Assembly (NCBI GenBank): GCA_933207985.1 | Contig: OW240921.1 | Location: 116,914,142 to 116,978,141, forward strand | Reading direction: 5' to 3' | DNA length: 64,000 nt | From: Pelobates cultripes | Taxonomy: Eukaryota > Chordata > Amphibia > Anura > Pelobatidae | Shown: in pieces, positions 45,577 to 55,575 of the stretch | Layout: each line of letters opens with the position of its first letter | Numbering within the stretch: the stretch's first letter is position 1 | Notes under the pieces: model-generated | What the model was told of the DNA's origin: nothing | What the model saw: only the letters and a program-made list of their open reading frames with translations | Databases searched by the model: none | Program-made: the position numbers and the translations under genes

Positions 45577-47129
45577 TCCTGTCCGTGGAAGATATATTTC
45601 AGTAAATATTAAAATATTTGAGGACTAAACGGTTAATTTCCATATATGACAATGAAAGGGCGAAGCTACGGGGAAAGTTGGCCTGAGATCGATCACAGCA
45701 TGAAAATATCAGGGAGATCTTATCTAAAGCAAAATTAAATGGTCATTTCATCAGAACACACGTCCTGGGTAACCGGCAAAAAATAGACCCCGGTCGGTTT
45801 AATTCTAAATCCATTCACTGAGATCCTGCCAGGTATTCAAATCAGGCATTGGTGCCAACAGTCGGGCAAATTCTCTCTGAACTTGGCACACTTCAATGAG
45901 CTTCATAAATGGCCCTCAAAATCACGCGTGTGCACTCGATGTCCCCAGTCATACAGACGAAGAGAATCTGGTGTGTCTGGTTACAATGAATATAAATTAC
46001 CTACAGCTCTTGGTCATGATGAGGGGGAGGGAGAGTTAGATTAACTAAACTGTTAGAATATGGTGATAAAATAAAATTTTCTGCAGCCGTTACTGCTGGA
46101 CGTTAGCAGCTGTTTAGGAGAAATTTGTCCTCCGATATCAGATTTATTTAGAACCTGCTCCTCCGTTTACTGCGCCATCAAGAAGAGTCGACGGTAGCGT
46201 TCCATTTAAGAGAATAATCTCTGGAAGATGAATTTATTCATCTCTCCTGCGGCTTGCATATTAGAAGGGATTATGTAAGATTTAAAGTCCGGGAATCACT
46301 TACTGAGCTTTTCATTAGTGAGAGGTATGGGTAGGTCACACACCTGCGGTTTGTATCCTCGCTCAATTCACACCAATAAAGACCGGAGAGAAACAGGATT
46401 TCAGGTGTGAAACATGAGGAAATGACATTTTATTCTCTGAAATCGCTTTGTTTTTATTAACCGTGCCAACCGTGCAGTGAGCAATAAAATGAGACAGCCA
46501 ATCAGGTGGGAGCTTGCGCCTGTCCAGCTGTTGGGGGTTTAATTGGTGGTCACAGAGTTTTAATAAAGTTTGATGCATTAGAAAACTATAGCGCAGTGAC
46601 GACAAGAATCTAAACCTAAATCCATACATTTGGCAAAAAATGCAGAGAAGGGAAAATTCAAAGCTGCCTGACATTGCTGTATCAGGTCTCCCACTATTTC
46701 AGGGTCCTATCGTCCAATGTCCTAGATCCAGGTACACCATCCTGACGTAGTACAGCGCGAGCACTTCATTAGACGCACTCACACTGTGCTATGCGGAACT
46801 ACGATCGCGCAGAAAGAGCGTCACCCATTATGGTCGGAGCCAGTGACGCAATTTGTGCCTGCCCCATCCTGTGCACCATACTTTCCAGTGATGGGCAGAG
46901 TGCCATATAGACATTGCGCCCACAGGAACTGACAGAATTCTTACTGTTCAATAAAAAGAGGTTACTGGATAGGTTTACAGCGTATCAGAGCTATTTTAGC
47001 CTATTTTATATGCTGTATAACATATATATATATATTTATATAACTTCTGTTTTCATGCATTCTCTGTTATTTACCTGATCAAAAGCCACTGATTAATTAA
47101 AACGGCTTTTAACCTCCATATTTTCCAAA
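45577..47129. promoter_or_regulatory. Unique region with a candidate regulatory block
   Basis: 46080-46330 is unique and motif-rich ('GATATCAGATTTATTTAGAA', 'GAAGATGAATTTATTCATCT', 'TTTCATTAGTGAGAGG'). The 103-codon minus-strand frame at 46363-46674 has no recognised domain. No gene is called. Confidence 0.3.
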
Positions 47130-48085
47130 GCTGTAAACCATACATTAAGCTGTATACCGTACATTAAGCTGTATACCGCACATTAAGCTGTATACCGTAC
47201 ATTAAGCTGTATACCGCACATTAAGCTGTATAACATACATTAAGCTGTATACCATACACTAAGCTGTATCCCGTACATTAAGCTGTATACCATACACTAA
47301 GCTGTATACCGTATATTAAGCTGTATACCGTACATTAAGCTGTATACTACACATTAAGTTGTACATCCTATATTAAGCTGTATACCATACCTTAAGCTGT
47401 ACACTGTACACTAAGCTGTATACCGTACATTTGGCTGTATACAGTACCTTAAGCTGTACACTGTACACTAAGCTGTATACCGTACATCAAGCTGTATACC
47501 GTACACTAAGCTGTATACCGTACATTGAGCTGTATACTGTACATTAAGTTGTATACCATACATTAAGCTGTATACTGTACACTAAGCTGTATACCATACA
47601 TTAAGCTGTATACAGTACATTAAGCTGTATACCGTACACTAAGCTGCATACCGTATATTAAGCTGTATACCGTATATTAAGCTGTATACTGTATATTAAG
47701 CTGTATGCCGTACACTAAGCTATATAACGTATATTAAGCTGTATACCATATATTGAGCTGTATACTGTACATTAAGTTGTATACCGTACATTAAGCTGTA
47801 TACTGTACACCTTGCTGTATACCGTAGATTAAACTGTATACCGTACACTAAGCTGTATACTACACATTAAGTTGTACATCCTATATTAAGCTGTATACCA
47901 TACCTTAAGCTGTACACTGTACACTAAGCTGTATACTGTACATTAGGCTGGATACGGTACATTAAGCTGTATACCGTACACTAAGCTGCATACCGTATAT
48001 TAAGCTGTATACCATATATTAAGCTGTATACCGTACATTAAGCTGTATACTGTACACTAAGCTGTATACCGTACACTAAGCTGTA
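47130..48085. repeat. 19-bp minisatellite (TTAAGCTGTATACCGTACA type), about 50 copies
   Basis: Units vary among ACCGTAC, ACTGTAC, ACCATAC and ACCGTAT, each holding the GTATAC palindrome. A block 'TACTACACATTAAGTTGTAC' recurs at 47345 and 47858 with its neighbours, so a segment of about 510 bp was duplicated. The array ends at a MITE terminus. Confidence 0.95.
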
Positions 48086-48115
48086 GTTGTTCTGGTGACT
48101 ATAGTGTCCTTTTAA
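48086..48115. mobile_element. Terminal fragment of the serial-hairpin MITE family
   Basis: 'GTGACTATAGTGTCCTTTTA' resembles the right terminus of the 58-kb copy. Only about 30 bp remain, ending at a TTAA-like site. Confidence 0.45.
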
Positions 48116-49610
48116 ATGTTTATGAAATGCCATCACAATCCAGTTCAGAGAAGGCATGGGTATCCCTATCCTGTTCTAAAAAAGTGGTTTAAGGTACTGC
48201 ACATGGGGCAATCACCATGGAAACTAGTGGATCAAGTAGCACCTTCCAATAGTGAGTTAGATAAATCTCTCCCATTGTCTCACATCTCCTCCTCTCCGTA
48301 AGCTCTCTCTGTGCTGACTGTCAGGTGTAAAGGGCGGAGTTTATAACAATGATTGACAGGGAGCTAAGATGGAGGTGGCTCTCTCTGTGCTGACTGCCAG
48401 GTGTAAAGGGCGGAGCTTATAACAATGATTGACAGGGAGCTAAGATGGAGGCGTCTCTCTCTATACTGACTGCCAGGTGTAATGGGCGGAGCTTATAACA
48501 ATGATTGACAGGGAGCTAAGATGGAGGTGGCTCTCTCTATACTGACTGCCAGGTGTAAAGGGCGGAGCTTATAACAATGATTGACAGGGAGCTAAGATGG
48601 AGGTGGCTCTCTCTATACTGACTGCCAGGTGTAAAGGGCGGAGCTTATAACAATGATTGACAGGGAGCTAAGATGGAGGCTCTCTCTATACTGACTGCCA
48701 GGTGTAAAGGGCGGAGCTTATAACAATGATTGACAGGGAGCTAAGATGGAGGCGGCTCTCTCTATACTGACTGCCAGGTGTAAAGGGCGGAGCTTATAAC
48801 AATGATTGACAGGGAGCTAAGATGGAGGCGGCTCTCTCTATACTGACTGCCAGGTGTAAAGGGCGGAGCTTATAACAATGATTGACAGGGAGCTAAGATG
48901 GAGGCGGCTCTCTCTATACTGACTGCCAGGTGTAAAGGGCGGAGCTTATAACAATGATTGACAGGGAGCTAAGATGGAGGCGGCTCTCTCTATACTGACT
49001 GCCAGGTGTAAAGGGCGGAGCTTATAACAATGATTGACAGGGAGCTAAGATGGAGGTGGCTCTCTCTATACTGACTGCCAGGTGTAAAGGGCGGAGCTTA
49101 TAACAATGATTGACAGGGAGCTAAGATGGAGGCGGCTCTCTCTATACTGACTGCCAGGTGTAAAGGGCGGAGCTTATAACAATGATTGACAGGGAGCTAA
49201 GATGGAGGCGGCTCTCTCTATGCTGACTGCCAGGTGTAAAGGGCGGAGCTTATAACAATGATTGACAGGGAGCTAAGATGGAGGCGGCTCTCTCTATACT
49301 GACTGCCAGGTGTAAAGGGCGGAGCTTATAACAATGATTGACAGGGAGCTAAGATGGAGGCGGCTCTCTCTATACTGACTGCCAGGTGTAAAGGGCGGAG
49401 CTTATAACAATGATTGACAGGGAGCTAAGATGGAGGCGGCTCTCTCTATACTGACTGCCAGGTGTAAAGGGCGGAGCTTATAACAATGACTGACAGGGAG
49501 CTAAAATGGAGGCGCCCAGTTAAAGGATAAAGAGATGGATTTTTATATTTAATTTTATTATGTTATAATAATAATATTCATTTGTTAAATATAGGGAGAA
49601 ATAAAATCAT
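48116..49610 (+). repeat. Family A repeat with 76-bp array, about 16 copies (48301-49515)
   Basis: A leader ('ATCCAGTTCAGAGAAGGCAT') is followed by units of 76 bp: 'GGCTCTCTCTATACTGACTG', 'CCAGGTGTAAAGGGCGGAGC', 'TTATAACAATGATTGACAGG', 'GAGCTAAGATGGAGGC'. After the array comes 'CCCAGTTAAAGG' as in the other family A copies. Each unit carries a GC-box (GGGCGG), a TTATAA stretch and an AAGATGG motif close to the YY1 core. Middle units are almost identical, showing recent homogenisation. Confidence 0.9.
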
Positions 49611-50176
49611 ACCAACATTTCACACGGACAAAGAGGGACACTTTAATCTTAGAGTTGTGAGGGGGGGTGTGACCATGGGCGGGCTTCTTACTAATAACAA
49701 TTTATACAAGTAAAATGTAATTTAGAAGAAGAACAATGTATCTTACACAGACTGATTTCTAAACACATTTATTGTAGTTTAAGGACACATTACTGGGGGT
49801 ATTATTACTGTGGAGCTCTGTTATACACTCAGACACATTACTGGGAGTTTTATTGCTGTGGAGCTCTGTTATACACACAGACACATTACTGGGAGTATTA
49901 TTGCTGTGGAGCTCTGTTATACACTCAGATACATTACTGGGAGTATTATTGCTGTGGGGCTCTGTTATACACTCAGACACATTACTGGGAGTATTATTGC
50001 TGTGGAGCTCTGTTATACACTCAGACACATTACTGGGAGTATTATTGCTGTGGAGCTCTGTTATTCACTCAGACACACCAACAATATGGAGCTCCTCAAA
50101 AAGAGAGATATTAGGAGAGAAAAGGGGGATTTGAGTCCAAAATAGGGACTGTCCATCCTAAATAGGGACACGTGGG
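49611..50176 (+). mobile_element. Family B repeat, copy 2 (about 6 units)
   Basis: 'ACCAACATTTCACACGGACA', 'GGGACACTTTAATC', the single GGGCGGGC box, 'GAACAATGTATCTTACACAG' and 'AAACACATTTATTGTAGTTT' lead into about six 48-bp units (49790-50080). Then come 'CACACCAACAATATGGAGCT', 'GATTTGAGTCCAAAATAGGG' and 'AAATAGGGACACGTGGG'. This is the least expanded copy and the best view of the parent element. The 89-, 93- and 111-codon frames are array translations. Confidence 0.85.
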
Positions 50177-51179
50177 CAATAAGGTGAAAGCAAACCTAAT
50201 ATTAAAATCAATCAGAAGGGACAGTTCCACCTTTAAGCACTTCAAAATAGTTATTGCACATTGAATAAGATGAGTTTACGGCAAATCTGAGGAAAAAGAG
50301 GAAATAATTTAGTTTACTGTAAGTGGCTGTAAGGTAGGTGTCTATTGACTAATATGCTGTTTATACGTACAGTAATATATGTTTAGCTATTAAGCTGGTT
50401 CTAATTTTACACTTTATTGCTTCTTTTATTTATTACAACATCGTAAAAAGGTGCGCTGAGCTGCTTGGACCCAGGTGTGTTTTGGCCAACAGGTGAAGAA
50501 TTTAGTCCTAGAGCAATTCAAATGATCACAGGTGGGCAGCAAAGAGTTAAAATAAATCTGTATCTGGAAAGTCCCTTTGATGAATCCTTTGTTGGTTGGA
50601 CTCACCTGGAATGGACCCCTGAGTGTGTTTGTCAAATAAAAAGAGACATTGCTTTGATCGTCAGCGTCACGATTTGCCAGAGGCCGTTTCAGACTGGCGG
50701 CTTGCAACTTTTCAACCAAACATTGGAAAAGCAAACACTCTCTCCCGCTTGTTCCTGTCACGCTGAAAGGAATCTGGATTCCACCGAGAAAATAATACCT
50801 TGTATCCAGACTTCCACAGACTAAAATCTCATTCACTAAGCACAGACTCCCGCATTAATTGATACCACGTCTCGAGTTTCCTCCTTCTTACCAGAACCTG
50901 GTAAAATATTTTATAAATAAAATAAATAAATAAATAAATAAAACCGAGTTGGATTTAGAATTATTGTCTGTGGACGATACCGAATGACAAAAATCACCCA
51001 AAATGCCGAAAGTTAGACTCAAAACTCTGGTCAATTCTCAAAAACTTCTTGACAGGAATATGTCACTTCTCTGGAATTTCCACCATTGAAAATCCTTTAG
51101 AATTTGTGTCAACATTTTTTTTCATGCAATGTTAATTTTTAAATTTTTTTTTCTATTAACGACTTAGCAAGAGGCATCA
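50177..51179. promoter_or_regulatory. Unique block, candidate conserved noncoding element
   Basis: 50430-50830 is unique, balanced in composition and open on both strands (136 codons minus, 119 codons plus), but neither frame shows domains or a credible start context. An (AAAT)n run lies near 50918-50942. The block could be an enhancer; an unrecognised exon cannot be excluded. Confidence 0.3.
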
Positions 51180-51569
51180 TAGTGATGTCCTGAACGGTTC
51201 GCCACGGATGGCGAACATTTGCGCTATTCGGTCTGCCCCCTATTTGTCATCATTGAGTAAACTTTGACCCTGTACCTCACAGTCAGCAGACACATTCCAG
51301 CCAATCAGCAGCAGACCCTCCCTCCCAGACCCTCCCAAATCCTGGACAGCTCACTAAGAATGCAGCTTCACAATGAATGTAAAATGGATTCTGTCCAGGA
51401 GGTGGGAGGGTCTGGGAGGGAGGGTCTGCTGCTGATTGGCTGGAATGTGTCTGCTGACTGTGAGGTACAGGGTCAAAGTTTACTCAATGATGACATAGGG
51501 GGCGGACCGAACAGCGCATATGTTCGCCATCTGCGGCGAACCGTTAGGCAACCGTTCGGGACATCACTA
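51180..51569. mobile_element. Long-arm fold-back MITE
   Basis: The 390-bp element starts TAGTGATGTCC and ends GGACATCACTA. Arms of about 105 bp (51244-51350 and 51391-51495) are almost perfect reverse complements, including 'CTCACAGTCAGCAGACACAT' and its partner. Outer arms carry 'GAACGGTTCGCC' and 'GGCGAACCGTT'. The loop is only about 40 bp. Flanks allow a TA target duplication but not clearly more. No coding capacity. Confidence 0.85.
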
Positions 51570-52240
51570 ATCATAAACCATTTCAGAAAAAAGGCACACC
51601 CAGGGCACGCAATGCTAATAAAGGAGGAGAAATAGTAACATTGTTTCATATCTCCTCTCTGCAAGCTCTCTCTATGCTGACTGCCACGTGTAAAGGGTGG
51701 AGCTTATAACAATGATTGACAGGGAGCTAAGATGGAGGTGGCTCTCTCTAGGCTGACTGCCAGGTGTAAAGGGCGGAGCTTATAACAATGATTGACAGGG
51801 AGCTAAGATGGAGGCGGCTCTCTCTATGCTGACTGCCACATGTAAAGGGCGGAGCTTATAACAATGATTGACAGGGAGCTAAGATGGAGGTGGCTCTCTC
51901 TATGCTGACTGCAACGTGTAAAGGGCGGAGCTTATAGCAATGATTGACAGGGAGCTAAGATGGAGGCGGCTCTCTCTATACTGACTGCCATGTGTAAAGG
52001 GTGGAGCTTATAACAATGATTGAGAGGGAGCTAAGATGGAGGTGGCTCTCTCTATACTGACTGCCAGGTGTAAAGGGCAGAGCTTATAACAATGACTGAC
52101 AGGGAGCTAAGATGGAGGTGGCTCTCTCTATACTGACTGCCAGGTGTAAAGGGCGGAGCTTATAACAATGATTGACAGGGAGCTAGGATAGAGGTGCCCA
52201 GTTATGGGCTAAAGAGGTGTGGATTTCTACATTTAACTTT
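51570..52240 (+). repeat. Family A repeat with 76-bp array, about 7 copies (51660-52195)
   Basis: Leader 'GGCACACCCAGGGCACGCAA', 'AGTAACATTGTTTCATATCT', then seven 76-bp units more diverged than those at 48-49 kb (CCACGTG, CCACATG, CCATGTG for CCAGGTG), then 'CCCAGTTATGGG' and 'CTACATTTAACTTT'. The fold-back MITE sits just upstream, replacing the family's left end. Confidence 0.9.
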
Positions 52241-52475
52241 TTTTATTGTGGCAGCAGGAAACATATCTTGGGATGTTAAATATATAGATAACAATTTACC
52301 GAAACCCAGGAACATAGTTTACTTCAGGAGAGGTATCAGAAACTATTAGCAGAGAGGTACGGAATAATGGGGGGATGAACAGTGCCAACGACCACAGCAC
52401 ATGGTTGGTGTTATGGTGCTTGGAAAATTCCATTAAGATGTCCCCATGACCTGGTAATAATCATTTATAAAAATG
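52241..52475. other. Spacer between family A and family B copies
   Basis: Unique or decayed repeat sequence ('GAACAGTGCCAACGACCACA'). No gene; the frame starting at 52382 is open only because it runs into the array. Confidence 0.4.
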
Positions 52476-54036
52476 AAAATGTAATTTATTACAATAACAA
52501 TGTATCTTATTTATACAGACTGATTTCTAAACACATTTATTGCAGTTTAAAGACACATTACTGGGAGTATTATTGCTGTGAGGCTCTGTTATACACTCAG
52601 ACACATTACTGGGAGTATTATTGCTGTGAGGCTCTGTTATACACTCAGACACATTACTGGGAGTATTATTGCTGTGGAGCTCTGTTATACACTCAGACAC
52701 ATTACTGGGAGTATTATTGCTGTGGAGCTCTGTTATACACTCAGACACATTACTGGGGTATTATTGCTGTGGAGCTCTGTTATACACTCAGACACATTAC
52801 TGGGAGTATTATTGCTGTCGAGCTCCGTTATACACTCAGACACATTACTGGGAGTATTATTGCTGCGGAGCTCTGTTATACACTCAGACACATTACTGGG
52901 AGTATTATTGACGTGGAACTCTCTTATACACTCAGACACATTACTGGGAGTATTATTGCCGTGGAACTCTCTTATACACTCAGACACATTACTGGGAGTA
53001 TTATTGCTGTGGAGCTCTGTTATACACTCAGACACATTACTGGGAGTATTATTGCTGTGGAGCTCTGTTATACACTCAGACACATTACTGGGAGTATTAT
53101 TGCAGTGGAGCTCTGTTATACACTCAGACACATTACTGGGAGTATTATTGCTGTGGAGCTCTGTTATACACTCAGACACATTACTGGGAGTATTATTGCT
53201 GTGGAGCTCTGTTATACACACAGACACATTACTGGGAGAATTATTGCTGTGGAGCTGTGTTATACACTCAGACACATTACTGGGAGTATTATTGCTGTGG
53301 AGCTCTGTTATACACTCAGACACATTACTGGGAGTATTATTGCTGTGGAGCTCTGTTATACAGTCAGACACATTACTGGGAGTATTATTGCCGTGGAGCT
53401 CTGTTATACACTCAGAGACATTACTGGGAGTATTATTGATGTAGAGCTCTGTTATACACTCAGACACATTACTGGGAGTATTATTGCTGTGGAGCTCTGT
53501 TATACACTCAGACACATTACTGGGAGTATTATTGCTGTGGAGCTCTTATATACACTCAGACACATTACTGGGAGTATTATTGCTGTGGAGCTCTGTTATA
53601 CACTCAGACACATTACTGGGAGTATTATTGCTGCAGAGTTCTGTTATACACTCAGACACATTACAGGGAGTATTTTTTTTTTTTTACTTTTTATTTCCCA
53701 CATTACTATTTTTTCCCACATTACTGGGAGTATTATTGCTGTGGGGCTCTGTTATACACTCAGACACATTACTGGGAGTATTATTGCTGTGGAGCTCTGT
53801 TATACACTCAGACACATTACTGGGAGTATTATTGCTGTGGAGCTCTTATATACACTCAGACACATTACTGGGAGTATTATTGCTGTGGAGCTCTGTTATA
53901 CACTCAGACACATTACTGGGAGTATTATTGATGTAGAGCTCGGTTATACACTCAGACACACCAACAATATAGAGCTCAGAGGGATTTGGGCCCAAAATAG
54001 GGACTGTCCCTCCTAAACAGAGACACCTGGTAGGGA
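52476..54036 (+). mobile_element. Family B repeat, copy 3 (about 29 units, 52550-53965)
   Basis: 'GTAATTTATTACAATAACAA', 'AAACACATTTATTGCAGTTT', then about 29 units of the 48-bp repeat. Then come 'CACACCAACAATATAGAGCT', 'GATTTGGGCCCAAAATAGGG' and 'AAACAGAGACACCTGG'. The left terminus is missing. A poly-T plus 'CCCACATTACTATTTTTTCC' patch at about 53671-53725 interrupts the array. The 544- and 288-codon frames are array translations, not genes. Confidence 0.85.
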
Positions 54037-55479
54037 TATTTATGCTTTTAAAAAATAAATTAAAAATAGAGGGTGTTTGTTTTTTTTTCTTTGGGTGGGG
54101 GAGCTTGTCTACATCTGAAATCCATCCATAATTGTTACTCTGATTATAAAACTTTAATAAATATCCATCATCTATCCAGACAAAATCAATGTAATTATTC
54201 ACTGACTTTTAATTGCACAGTATATTTAGATTTTCTGCAGCAGTCTTCCTGCACAACTATCCGTTAGAAAGAGACCCACGACTGCCTCTCGCATGATATT
54301 TCCCTCTGACGGCAGCACCGCACATCATGACAAAGCCTCAGGCCGCGCCACATCCTTCGAATTAACACTGGGGGCTTGTCTCCTCACTACTAAACTCAAT
54401 GGAAATTCTGCTTCATGATCATATTAAAGTCGGATCCTCTGGCTGCAGAATTAATTCACAGCCTCCCCACTTTAGTCCCTGGGTGCTGCCCAGCAGGGTA
54501 TCCAGATAATCAGCCGTCCTCGGGCTGTGCGGATGAATATTTGATTATGGGATTTTGTGCGGGAATGTAAGAGACTGAACAAACAGGCAGGCAGATAATT
54601 AGCTGATATTAGACAGCTTATCTGGCGGAACTCTGTGTCTTTGTCACGTATGATAGACATCTCTGTGACAGTGACAGGTCCTGTAAGCAAATCCGCGCTT
54701 TACATTATCCGCTCGTTTCCTTTAGGGGTTTCAGACAAGGAAGGAAAATCATAATCGCTATTCAAACTGAAAGGCTTTCAACGATGATCGGAAATTATAC
54801 CCGGGAACGATAGAACGATCTGTGAAGGTAAATTCAGTTCTGAAAACACTAAATTCTCGAATTAGTGACTTAAGTGCCTGCGATGTCTAAAAATAAATAA
54901 ATAATAATAATAAAAAAAGAATAATAATAAAATTGCTAAATGAAAAATAACACAAAAAAAAAAGAAAAAGAAAGAAAATGGGCACTTTGCACTCCGGACT
55001 TGCAATGAAACGTGAAACTGCAAATCCTCAGAAAAAAAAGTCCATTAAATTATTAGATGTCAAGATATCTCGCCATTAGCTGGAGAAGAGCAGTGCCCTT
55101 CCAATGTCCTCCTGCGATTTGTCCAAAATCAATATTTCTTATCCAGTATGGAGATCGTACGCTTACAGCTCACCTAAAGGCGGCTCATGTCTGCTTTCAT
55201 GCTTCGCACGTTTAAATCCTCAGAATGAGCGATGGAAGAAAAAAAGAACTAAGAAACGGAATCAGGAATCCATTCCGTATGTGAGAAATGTCCAATTGTG
55301 TACTTATTATTATTTACATAGCACCGACATGTTTAGTAGCGCAGTTAGGCACAGACTGCATACCTGGCGGTTCTGTTCTGGATAATTTGCTCCTAACCTG
55401 AGTGTAATTATCCCCCTGAAAGCTCGTTAGTGCGGTCCCCATCCCCCGACAAGCTTTGCTTTATTCTCCTGTAGCCTGT
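54037..55479. promoter_or_regulatory. Unique region, strong candidate conserved noncoding element
   Basis: 54290-54770 is unique, GC-balanced and motif-dense: 'CATCATGACAAAGCCTCAGG', 'TCGAATTAACACTGG', 'ATCCAGATAATCAGCCGTCC', 'GGCAGATAATTAGCTGATAT', 'TGTCACGTATGATAGACATC', 'GTGACAGTGACAGGTCCTGT'. No codon-like pattern. 54890-54980 is an A/AAT-rich low-complexity run. The 93-codon frame at 55104-55385 is unsupported. Proposed enhancer block; conservation untested. Confidence 0.4.
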
Positions 55480-55575
55480 CCCAATTTATTAGTCTGAGTC
55501 GCAGTGTGTAGCCCATGTGCAGAGCCGTGGAATATGGTGGCGCTATATAAACCACTGTAATAATTATAAATAAAA
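55480..55575 (+). repeat. Possible LINE 3'-tail fragment
   Basis: 'GAGCCGTGGAATATGGTGGC' and 'GCTATATAAACCACTGTAAT' resemble the GCGCTGCGGAATATGTTGGCGCTATATAAA terminus type of the tails at 3.8 and 19.5 kb, with decay. Confidence 0.4.

Noticed and set aside
50426..50836. Overlapping 136-codon (minus) and 119-codon (plus) frames
   Set aside because: Neither shows a known domain or start context. Overlap on both strands is expected in balanced-composition DNA. Kept as a unique block.
52382..54016. Plus-strand reading frame of 544 codons
   Set aside because: Same 48-bp array in family B copy 3; no domain, and the start lies in spacer sequence.
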